64,000 bases of DNA from Sclerurus mexicanus. Lineage: Eukaryota; Chordata; Aves; Passeriformes; Furnariidae. Numbering within the stretch: the stretch's first letter is position 1; each line of letters starts with the position of its first letter. Shown here piece by piece: positions 13,056 through 22,481 of this stretch. The notes beneath the pieces were generated by a model, which was given only the letters and a program-made list of their open reading frames with translations, had not been told where the DNA came from and did not search any database. Both the position numbers and the translations under genes were made by a program. Where the stretch lies: contig VWZF01006015.1 in the NCBI GenBank assembly GCA_013396755.1, positions 133 through 64,132 on the forward strand. Reading direction: 5' to 3'.

Positions 13056-13180
13056 GGGATGGGGTGGGATGGGGTGCGATGGGATGGGATGCGATGGGAT
13101 GAGGATGAGATGAGGATGCGATGGGATGAAGATGCGATGGGATGTGGTGGGATGCGATGGGATGAGGATGCGATGGGATG
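13052..13180 (+). repeat. GGGATG/GATGC tandem array next to an N
   Basis: An imperfect short-period array built from GATGGGATGCGATGGGATGA-like units. It ends directly at an undetermined base (13181), and the next readable base is DDX27 coding sequence. This looks like a repeat where the assembly collapsed or stopped. Confidence 0.9.
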
Positions 13181-13181
13181 N

Positions 13182-16100
13182 GCAGGAGCCGTGCGGGCCG
13201 CGGGGCCGCCGGAGCGGCGATTTCAACGCGGAGTTCGAGTTCGGCGAGGCGGAGGCCGGCGGGGAGGACGCGTGGGCGGCGGCGCTGCGGCAGCTCCGCG
13301 GCAAGGTGAGCCCTGGGCAGGGCCCAGCCCCGGCACGGCCGCGGCCCGGAGCGCCCCGGCCTCCGCTCACCGCTCCCCGCTGTGGTTTTCTGCCCAGAGA
13401 GCGGCCACGACGCTGGATGAGAAGATTGAGAAAGTGAGGCAGAAGAGGAAGCAGCAGGTCAGGGTCTTTTCTCGTTACTGAGGAGGCTGGTGCGTGTTTG
13501 GCCTGAGGTAGGGGCTGCAAAAGCGTCCTGAGAGGCTCAAGGTGCGGCTCGTCGCCTTGGCTGGGTTTGCAGCCACACGTGGTGTGTTGCTGAGCTGGTA
13601 AGGATGCAGGATTGCTAATCGTTAAAGTTGCACAGACTCATGGATGTGTGAATGGGCTCATAATAACAAGTCACCACCCCTGGAGGTGTTTGAGAAAAGA
13701 CTGGACTCAGTGCCATGGTCTAGTTGACATGTTGTTGTTCAGTCTTAGGTTGGACTCAATGATCTCAGGTAATTTCCAACTTAAACAATTCTGTAATTCT
13801 GTAACAACAAACACACGCTTGCAAAGAATTGAAACTACTTTTTATCCATTATATTTAAAGCTTTTTTTTTGTAATAATTTTTTAGGAAAGAGAAGCTAAA
13901 CAAGCAAAAGTGAGAGATGAAGGTGCAGAGCCTGAGGATAATCAAACCACAAAGAGGGAATCTGAGGATTTTAGCAGGGATGATGAAGATGTGGAGTCTG
14001 AAGATGTGGAGTCTGAGTGTTCATTGGATGATGAAAGTATCTTCACAAAAGCAGGTATTAGCAGTACACAGAGAGACTGTCGGGGCAAGAATTTGACAGA
14101 CTGCAAAAAAGTCTGTAGTGAAGCTTTTCTGGGAGCGGGCAATAACCTTTCATATTTTGTTGTATTCCTTCTGCAACATTCCTTCTGATTTTAGTCAAGC
14201 TTATTTTGAGTGGTAGCCACAGTACTTTAATTGAACTCATCCTTGCAGGAGAATTTACTTGGCATTTTTACTCCATTGCATGCTTCTGCTGTTTCTGAGG
14301 TTTCTCCCTCAATAGCTCTGAGCAAAAATTATGAGGTGGTCACAATTTCTTGTCATGTGTTTAGCTGTGCTTGTTAATCTCTGTCACATTTCTCTTTCTC
14401 TGCAGATAAAGTCAAAGTGAAGGAACGGAGGAAATCAAAAAAGGGACAAGTGGTAAATGTTGGACATTAGCTTAATTGCTCCATCATTTCTTGTGTAGCT
14501 AAAAAACCAACCCAGAGCCCTTTGATAGCATGTTGTGTTGCTGCCTGTGTTGTTTCAGTTTTGTTGTTTTTCCTGTTTCTAGGAAGCAGAGAGCTTTTTT
14601 GAAGATGCCTCCCAATATGATGATAACTTGTCATTCCAGGACATGAATCTTTCACGACCTTTGCTAAAGGTATTTACCTGATTTATTTATTATATATGTT
14701 ACTCTGAAGAATGTTGTACAGCCCTCCCTCCATCAATTAGAACTTTCAAATTCCTCTTCTCCTTGCAACCACTCTGAAAAGGAAATTATGTGGGATCTAG
14801 TGTGATAGTCCTTTAGGAGCTGTTAAACAGAGCTACCTAGAATGTGTTCAGATGCCTTTGAACTTCTCCAGGGAGGGAGACTGCAGCCTCTCTGGGCATC
14901 CTGTGCCAGTGTTCAGTCACCCTTAGGGTGAAAAAGTGGTTCCTGGTGTTGAGGGAGCCTCCTGTGCTTCAGTTTGTGCCCACTGCTTCTGTCCCTGGGC
15001 ATCACTGAAAAGAGCCTAGTTTCACCCTCTTTCCGCCCTCTTGTCAGGTATTTATATCCATTGACAAGTCTCCTCTGAGTCCTCTTTTCTCCAGGCTGAA
15101 CAGTCCCAGCTCTGTCAGCCTTTCACCATATGGGAGGTGTTCCCAGGCCCTTCATAATCTTTGTAGCCCTTTGCTGGTCTCTCTCTCCAGTATGTCCATG
15201 TGTCTTGTACTCAGGAGCCCAGGGTTAGACACGGTACTCCAGGTGTGGCCATGCCAAAGACAGAGTTTAATTGCTGTATCTCCTTTGTAGGCAATCACAG
15301 CTCTTGGCTTCAAGCAACCAACCCCAATTCAGAAGGCTTGTATCCCAGTGGGTCTTCTGGGAAAGGATATTTGTGCCTGTGCTGCCACTGGGACAGGTAG
15401 GGGCTTGAGCAGGGTGCCAGAACCATGGAGAATCAGCTATTCACAATAACTGGTAATTCTGCTTAATTTTTTTGTTTAGGTAAAACAGCTGCCTTCATCT
15501 TGCCTGTACTTGAGCGCCTGATTTACAAACCTCGTCAGGCTCCAATAACACGTGTACTGGTTCTCGTGCCCACACGAGAATTGGGTATTCAGGTGCACTC
15601 TGTCACAAAACAGCTGGCACAGTTCAGTAGTGTCACAACTTGCCTTGCAGTAGGTGAGTATTAAGTTGCTTATGTGAACTGTACAGCTCACTGTAAGCCA
15701 CTGTAGGGAACTGTGAATTCTGTGTTGCAAAACTGAGCCTGTACAGTTATTATGGTTCTAGTAGATATGCTGTGGTTTAAAGTCTCAGTTTCCAATAGCA
15801 TGCTGCACTTCTTTGTTGGTTTCTGAGAAAGAGAATGTGGTGTCACTTCTGTTTGTGAATGTTTAATATGAGTTGTTTCCCATTCCTCAGGCGGTTTGCA
15901 TCCCTGTACTCTGCTGCAGCTGCTCGGGGGCTCAGTAGTCTGTTCACTCTCTTTCAGGTGGCCTAGATGTGAAGACTCAGGAAGCAGCTTTGCGCTCTGG
16001 GCCAGACATTCTTATCGCCACTCCTGGGAGACTGATTGATCATCTCCACAACTGCCCTTCTTTCCACCTGAGCAGTGTTGAGGTGCTGATTTTGGATGAA

Positions 16101-19087
16101 GCAGACAGGTAGGGTCAGCAGGACAGCAGGGAGAGACATGGTAGTTTTCTGCTTTCCTTCTTCCAGGCTACAGGGCTGTCCTTGTTGCCCTGCCTTAAGT
16201 AATGTTTCTTAGCCATGACCAGTGAAGCTGCCTTACCTTGCTGTTTTTCTTTCTGCTGTGTAGGATGCTGCTTGAATACTTTGAGGAACAGATGAAGGAA
16301 ATAATCAGGTTGTGCTCCCACCACCGTCAGACAATGCTTTTCTCTGCCACAATGACAGAGGAGGTAAGACAGGCTGCTGAGAAGTGTTATGGAGGAAGGA
16401 AGTTGAATGGGAGTTTGTCTGGTCTGTTATCAGAAATCACGTAGACTTTTTTTTCGTCATCTGTTTTTGTAGGTGAAAGATCTCGCTTCTGTTTCCCTGA
16501 AAAATCCTATCCGAATTTTTGTGAACAGCAACACGGATGTTGCGCCTTTCCTGCGGCAGGAATTTATCCGGATCAGGCCCAACCGAGAGGGGGACCGTGA
16601 AGCCATTGTAACAGGTTAGTGATGAGCAAAGACAAGCTGGAGTCAGTGAGTGACTGTGAAGCAGGATTCTTAGAGGACTTTCTTTCAGCTCTACTGACAA
16701 GAACCTTCCGAGATCACGTGATGCTTTTCACCCAGACCAAAAAGCAGGCTCACCGTATGCACATCCTACTGGGACTGATGGGTCTGCGGGTTGGGGAGCT
16801 GCATGGGAACCTCTCTCAGGCACAGCGGCTGGAATCACTCAGGTAGTAGCAGGTTTAGTTGACAATCATAGGCTAAAAAGAAGTTGGAAGTTTTAGGGTG
16901 GAAGCAGATTGCTACATTCATTGCTAATGCATTTGTTTTCTCTGCTCAGGCGCTTTAAGGATGAGCAGATTGATATCCTGGTAGCTACAGATGTGGCTGC
17001 ACGTGGACTTGATATTGAAGGTGTTAAAACAGTGAGTATTTGCAGTGCTGGGGTTTTTAATGAGGCCTTTAATGCTGTTTCCCTAATGCTGTTTCTGTTA
17101 CAGGTTATCAATTTTACCATGCCCAACACCACCAAACACTATGTCCATCGTGTGGGTCGGACAGCCAGAGCAGGCAAGGCTGGGCGTTCAGTCTCCCTCG
17201 TGGGTGAGGAAGAGCGCAAGATGCTGAAGGATATTGTCAAGACTGCTAAAACACCAGTGAAAGCCAGAATTGTCCCCCAAGGTACACACCTCACTGAGGT
17301 AAAAAGCAGGAGAGCAGTACACAGGGCATATCATGGTACAGAAGGACACTAAAAGAGGTGCTGAAAAGCAAGATGGACTTCACGTGAGCTGCCTCTGATG
17401 TTCACATGGTGTTGTTTTCAGATGTCATATTAAAATTTCGAGAGAAGATTGAGAATCTAGAGAAAGATATCTATTCAGTTTTGTGCTTGGAGCGTGAGGA
17501 ACGTGAGATGCAGCAGTCAGAAGCCCAGGTAAATATTTTTTGGTTTAGAGAGGTTTTTTTCTTTTAGGACCTACTGTAGATATAGTCCATAATGAGTTTA
17601 CCCTAAAAGCACTTAACCTGCCTGCTTTAGAAAAGGGAAGAGAGACATATTTTTTTAGCCACCACAACTCACTTCTTGCCTGAATTATCTCAGATCAATA
17701 GGGCAAAGAAGCAGCTGGAGACTGGAAAAAAAGAGACTGGGGGTGAGAGTTTGGAGCGGAGCTGGTTCCAGACTCGTGAAGAAAGGAAGAAAGAGAAATG
17801 TGAGTCATGACACTGCTGTGTTAAATTCTATAGCTGCAACTGGCCTCTGCTCTCTGCTTTAAGAGGTTTTTTACTCTGTTTTTCTTCCTCTCTAGTGGCT
17901 AAAGCCCTGCAGGAATTTGACCTAGCATTACGAGGGAAAAAGAAAAGGAAAAAATTTATGCAGGACACACAGAAAAAAGCCCAAATGACTGTGAGTACAT
18001 TTATGGTCAAGTGAGACCCTGGGTGGACTGTCATAGTTTTTTCTTAGCAAAACCTCACATCACTGCAAATTTGCATTTTAACATCTTTCAGCCCGAGGAA
18101 AGGTCACAGTTTGAAATCTTGAAATCTCAAATGTATGCTGAGCGTCTGGCGAAGAGGAATCGCCGAGCAAAGAGAGCCAGAGCCTTGCCAGAAGAGGAAC
18201 CAGCAGCAGCACCAGCAGGTAGAGATTTTTGTTTTACAGCTCTTACCTTATGTCACTTACTTTGCTAGAAATAGGTAAATTAAACTAGTTTGTGTAGAGG
18301 GAGGTACTGATCTCTGAAAGAATGGTCACCAGTGCTGGCCCCAGGGCACATGTTTGCAGAGAGTTATCACTGCTTTTTCTGATGGTTTGGCTAATTGTTG
18401 TGGTCAACAGTACTGGGATGATGCTGTGGCCTTCCATTTACAACCAATGTTCTGACTGTTCTCTGTTAGGTCCCAAGAAGAAGAAAAAAGTGTCTGTGTT
18501 TGATGAAGAGCTGACCAACACGAGCAGGAAGGCTCTGAAGCAGTACCGTGCCGGGTAAATACTTAGCAGTGTCTTAGTCCAGACTTTAGTAGATGTTTTT
18601 GCATCTCTGGACTTTCTCAGGGATACTTTGATTGATACTGGGGGAAAGGTGGGCAGGGTTCTTTTGAGAAGTACCTGTGCTTGATGTAATTCTGTGACTT
18701 GTCTTACCTCTCCTCCCTCAAGCCCATCATTTGAAGATCGAAAACGCTTGGGTATTACCCAGCGTAGGAAAGGAGGAAACTTCAAATCCAAGTCCAGGTA
18801 TAGCTCCCTTTCTTATTTGAGGTTTTTTTCCCCCTGCTTTCTTTTTCCTCGTGGTTGTTTAGAGAACCTTGCTGAAAGGTTGGTTTGTTCTAGAGTACCT
18901 TACCCTCCTACTGCAGGTCTGGGGGCACTCAAGGACCCTGCCTTTAATAGCACATTCCTAGGCTTCTACTTCGGAAAATACTTTGCCTAGAAAATGCTCA
19001 GTGCTGTTCTTCATCTGTCATTGAGAGTAGGGGCTGGAATGGAATGTCACTTCAATTATCTTCTCTTTCAGGTATAAGAGAAAGTAA
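13182..19087 (+). CDS. DDX27: DDX27, nucleolar DEAD-box RNA helicase (N-terminus missing)
   Basis: Exons: 13182-13305 (5' partial), 13398-13457, 13886-14054, 14406-14452, 14583-14669, 15291-15396, 15480-15653, 15958-16108, 16264-16363, 16473-16614, 16689-16842, 16950-17031, 17104-17281, 17422-17528, 17694-17799, 17896-17990, 18092-18218, 18470-18554, 18723-18797, 19072-19087. Phase holds throughout; 727 residues plus stop are visible. Motifs: Q motif GFKQPTPIQ, motif I ATGTGKT (split between the exons ending at 15396 and starting at 15480), Ia PTRELGIQ, Ib TPGRL, II DEAD (16095-16106), III SAT, V ATDVAARGLDI, VI HRVGRTARAG. The tail is basic, ending in a Lys/Arg-rich YKRK. Family role: Drs1-type helicase of the nucleolus, acting in pre-rRNA processing and 60S assembly. 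The N-terminal acidic segment (roughly 35-50 residues in human) is lost in the gap at 13181. The residue after DEADRML is Leu where I recall Asp in human. Confidence 0.96.
13670..13804 (+). mobile_element. CR1 LINE 3' fragment (sense on plus), DDX27 intron
   Basis: Diverged CR1 tail: CCTGGAGGTGTTTGAGAAAA, then GGTTGGACTCAATGATCTCA and a closing CAATTCTGTAATTCTG. It lies in the intron between DDX27 exons 13457 and 13886. Confidence 0.85.
14825..15285 (-). mobile_element. CR1 LINE fragment (antisense), abutting a DDX27 splice acceptor
   Basis: About 460 bases of antisense CR1. Hallmarks are GGAGGGAGACTGCAGCCTCT, CTCCTCTGAGTCCTCTTTTC, TCCAGGCTGAACAGTCCCAG and GGTACTCCAGGTGTGGCC. It fills much of the 621-base intron before the exon at 15291. 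The similarity seems to continue up to the acceptor itself (TATCTCCTTTGTAG). Confidence 0.9.
15677..15801 (+). other. Two-hairpin structure in a DDX27 intron (candidate intronic RNA)
   Basis: Arm 15677-15690 (AACTGTACAGCTCA) pairs with 15734-15748 (TGAGCCTGTACAGTT) through 14 base pairs with one bulged base. A second arm, 15767-15775 (ATGCTGTGG), pairs with 15792-15801 (CCAATAGCAT), with one bulge and one G-U pair. The layout resembles an H/ACA RNA, but I see no proper ACA box after the second hairpin and no convincing hinge box. It could equally be chance. Confidence 0.3.
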
Positions 19088-19270
19088 GAACTATTGGCAA
19101 TGACCAGACGGGAAATTTCAGACACGCTCTGTACAGAGACTTGATTTCTTTGTACTGCAAGGAGACAACTTCAGTAAAAGTGAAGTTTTTCTTCAAATTC
19201 TGGAATAGCTTTGGGATGTTTGTCAACTGGGTTGAAGACCCTGTGTGAAAACTTCTGTAGCAGCCCAAGC

Positions 19271-19276
19271 AATAAA
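19271..19276 (+). other. DDX27: DDX27 poly(A) signal
   Basis: AATAAA 183 bases after the DDX27 stop codon. A second AATAAA-like site lies near 19473-19478. Confidence 0.75.
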
Positions 19277-19521
19277 GAATTATTTTTGTCTTAAGAGGCT
19301 TACTCTGTTTAATAGGATAGCTAGAGCACCTGAGAGCTGGGATCTGTTACATCTGTTAAATATTTCTTGCAATATTTATTTCTGAGCCATCTATACAAAT
19401 TGAGCTTTTTGTCTCAAACCTGCTCTTCTGGGATGACCAAATTGCAGCAGTAAAAAGTAACATCTACACTCCTGAAATAAAGACCAGTACAACAGTGACT
19501 CCAAGTATTGGGTTTTCCAAC
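19277..19521. other. Intergenic stretch between convergent DDX27 and SNRPB
   Basis: Short AT-rich spacer between the two 3' ends. It holds only candidate downstream poly(A) elements from both strands. No gene is seen. Confidence 0.7.
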
Positions 19522-19527
19522 TTTATT
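19522..19527 (-). other. SNRPB: SNRPB poly(A) signal
   Basis: AATAAA on the minus strand, about 130 bases beyond the SNRPB stop codon (19654-19656). Confidence 0.8.
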
Positions 19528-19653
19528 AAAAAGGGCAAAGTTGACAAGCAGTAAATATAAAATATACATAACAAAGGTTTGAGAGGTGGTACTTCTGGAT
19601 GTATCCCCTTACTTGGGTCTTCTCACAGTTCAAAGGTACCTTACAGACTAATC

Positions 19654-21650
19654 TCAGGGCCTTGGTGGACGCATGCCAGGTGGAGGGGGTCCTGGGAATA
19701 AAGGAAAGAGTTGAAGAGGAAAGAAGCAGCAAGGCTAAACAAAAAAGACATTTCCCCCATGCTGAATGTAGCCTTAGGGCCCGTTTTTTGGGCACCACAG
19801 CATTTATTGACAACTAGCAGAGCTAAGGAGACACTGGAATGCATCATCCTTCAAACATTATGTTACAGCTTCCTAGAGATTCCAGACAGGATAACCTTCA
19901 CTCACCTCTCATTCCTGGGGGTGGTGGTCTCATTCCTGGTGGGGGCATTCCCATAGGAGCACCTCTGCCAGGTGGCATTCCCATTGGTGGGCCCATCGGT
20001 GGCCTCATGCCCGGAGGAGGTCCCATCATTCCTTAACCCCAAGAAAAACCAAGCATGTAAATCCAGCTGAAGATTCAAGGCACTTGTTGGATATCCTCCA
20101 TAATAACAGTTCTTCATCAGACTAGGATAATTACCTCTTTACCACAAATTTTGCCACAAAACATGAGCTCCTTGCTACCCCACTCTGCAGTGATTCTTAC
20201 CTGGAGGAGGGGCTCCTCTGCTCATGGGTGGGGGAGGACCCCCACGCCCTGGTGTGTATTGAGTTGGGGCTCCTGCAATGCTGGCAGTGGCTGCTGCAGC
20301 AGCAGCTGCAACTGTTCCACGACCCTGGGGTGTCATCACCTGCAGGCAAAATAAACAGGCTCACAGAAAAACAGCTAAGCAACATTGAAATTCCCCTTCA
20401 GCAAATTACACCAGCCTTCTCTTAATGTATTAAACAATGCTACAAACCTGTAATACAATTCAATGGATAGCGCTTGAATGATGTGCAAAAAGCTGCACTT
20501 TTCAACACTCTTCCATCATGTAACACAGAGTTCCTAGGGCGATCTAGTACCAAAAAGCCTCCCTAGGCTCAAACTTCATGGTAACAAACTAAGAATACAG
20601 TTTTTCCACCACGCCAATTTCTTGCACCACATTGGTACCAAAAAATAAAAGCCATATGGGTCACAGCATCTCACCTGTTGGGATGGTCCTCCCACTCCTC
20701 TGACAGGGCCAGCTAATCCTGCTGGAGCCTGTGGCATGGGAGCACCAGCTGGTACTCCCCTCCCTGCTGCTCTCCCAACTCCAGGTCCTCCAGCAGCTCC
20801 AGCAAGGGGTACCCGGGCAATTCCAGTCTGAAAACAGAGCACCCCAAAAGAAAGATTTATCAAAACAAAATTTCTCAGGTCCTAGGGATGCCCACAGCCC
20901 TCCTTTGTCCAATAATGTGCCAGCCCACAAAGGATTTAGAACTTCCTGCAGTGAAGTTTGTTGGACCTAGTCATAACAGCATTGGGAAGGCTAGAACAGC
21001 ACAGGAAGCAAATTTATCAGATGTCCCCTCCCTTTTTCCTTGGTTCTGTGCTCATTCTTACATCTTTTGGAGGTGGTCCTTCAACCGTCATGGATACCAG
21101 GTTTTCCCCTCGCAGCAACACAAGACCAAGGACTCGTTTCTCTTCCCGCTCTGGCTGTTTTGAATTTTTAGGTCTGGTGAGAAGAAAACATTGCAAAACA
21201 GAAGAAGGAAAAAAAAAAAAGGAATGAATGCTGCTGCTTGAACTTAAAATAGAATACAATGACTAGGTTGCTTTTCCTGAGAGGAGAACCCACCATAAAA
21301 ATCATATTTTTATGTGCCTCAACCCAAACGTAGACAAGTCTAAACTGTTACAAACTAGCATCACACAGAGGTGTATTTTGGTTATTAGAAAAGAACTGAA
21401 ACAAAGTGCCCCTCGAACTTATTAGTCTGGGGCTTTAACAAGTAAGACTAAAGGCATCAGTGTTCGATCAGAGGATGCCCGGCAGCACCGCCACTCACTT
21501 GATCTTGCGGAACTCGTCGCAGTCGCACAGGATGAGGTTCATGTGCTTGTCGAAGGCCTTGAACGTGCCGATGAAGACGCGCCCGTCCTGCAGGATGCAC
21601 CTCATGCGGTAGTCGATGTGCTGCAGCATCTTGCTGCTCTTGCCCACCGT
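19654..21650 (-). CDS. SNRPB: SNRPB, spliceosomal Sm protein B' (exon 1 missing)
   Basis: Exons in transcript order: 21650-21499, 21173-21062, 20827-20675, 20339-20201, 20031-19906, 19691-19654. Phase holds and 239 residues are visible. With the initiator Met this would give 240 residues, the length of human SmB' as I recall. The first visible residue is the Thr of TVGKSSKMLQHIDYRMRC, so the ATG lies in a missing upstream exon, as in mammals. The N-terminal half is an Sm fold (Sm1 around FIGTFKAFDKHMNLILCDC, Sm2 around VLGLVLLRGENLVSMTVEG). The C-terminal half is Pro/Gly/Met/Arg-rich with GRG and PPPGMR repeats, targets of symmetric arginine dimethylation in the family. The tail ends PPPPGMRPPRP, the B' form and not the shorter B form. 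The protein joins the heptameric Sm ring on U1, U2, U4 and U5 snRNA. Gene order suggests a divergent promoter shared with ELMO2, hidden in the gap. Confidence 0.96.
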
Positions 21651-21695
21651 CTGCAACGAGACCGCCGGGTTACGAGCGGAGCGGGGCTCGCTGTA

Positions 21696-21807
21696 CCCCC
21701 GTCCCTGTCCCCGCATCCCCATCCCTGCATCCCCATCCCTGCATCCCCATCCCCGTCCCCGCATCCCTATCCCCATCTCCATACCCCATCCCCGTCCCCG
21801 CATCCCC
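21696..21807 (+). repeat. CATCCC-type tandem array at the edge of the gap
   Basis: Imperfect repeats of a CCCCATCCCTGCAT-like unit run straight into the N tract. On the minus strand the unit reads GGGATG, the same core as the array at 13052-13180 but in the opposite orientation. It occupies what should be SNRPB intron 1. Confidence 0.85.
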
Positions 21808-22481
21808 NNNNNNNNNNNNNNNNNNNNNNNNNNNNNNNNNNNNNNNNNNNNNNNNNNNNNNNNNNNNNNNNNNNNNNNNNNNNNNNNNNNNNNNNNNNNN
21901 NNNNNNNNNNNNNNNNNNNNNNNNNNNNNNNNNNNNNNNNNNNNNNNNNNNNNNNNNNNNNNNNNNNNNNNNNNNNNNNNNNNNNNNNNNNNNNNNNNNN
22001 NNNNNNNNNNNNNNNNNNNNNNNNNNNNNNNNNNNNNNNNNNNNNNNNNNNNNNNNNNNNNNNNNNNNNNNNNNNNNNNNNNNNNNNNNNNNNNNNNNNN
22101 NNNNNNNNNNNNNNNNNNNNNNNNNNNNNNNNNNNNNNNNNNNNNNNNNNNNNNNNNNNNNNNNNNNNNNNNNNNNNNNNNNNNNNNNNNNNNNNNNNNN
22201 NNNNNNNNNNNNNNNNNNNNNNNNNNNNNNNNNNNNNNNNNNNNNNNNNNNNNNNNNNNNNNNNNNNNNNNNNNNNNNNNNNNNNNNNNNNNNNNNNNNN
22301 NNNNNNNNNNNNNNNNNNNNNNNNNNNNNNNNNNNNNNNNNNNNNNNNNNNNNNNNNNNNNNNNNNNNNNNNNNNNNNNNNNNNNNNNNNNNNNNNNNNN
22401 NNNNNNNNNNNNNNNNNNNNNNNNNNNNNNNNNNNNNNNNNNNNNNNNNNNNNNNNNNNNNNNNNNNNNNNNNNNNNNNNN
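21808..22481. other. Assembly gap (674 N)
   Basis: An N tract lies between SNRPB exon 2 and the ELMO2 5' flank. It should hold SNRPB exon 1 (with the ATG) and probably the SNRPB/ELMO2 promoter region. Its stated length may be an estimate. Confidence 0.98.

Noticed and set aside
12451..13113. Two overlapping plus-strand frames of more than 200 codons
   Set aside because: Antisense to ZNFX1 exon 1 and promoter. Pro/Arg/Gly-rich translation is typical of CpG islands, and there is no domain.
12793..13180. A ZFAS1-like non-coding host gene with C/D snoRNAs opposite ZNFX1
   Set aside because: In human such a gene starts at the ZNFX1 promoter. Here DDX27 occupies that side within 400 bases and no C/D-box pair was found.
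12639..13520. 293-codon minus-strand frame across the ZNFX1/DDX27 interval
   Set aside because: It runs through the GGGATG array and the N and is low-complexity CpG-island sequence. Only the piece 12792-12738 in another frame is real (ZNFX1 exon 1).
20040..20200. Possible C/D-box snoRNA in an SNRPB intron (TGATGA on the minus strand near 20113-20118)
   Set aside because: I recall a C/D snoRNA in human SNRPB, but here no CTGA D box sits at a suitable distance and no terminal stem pairs.
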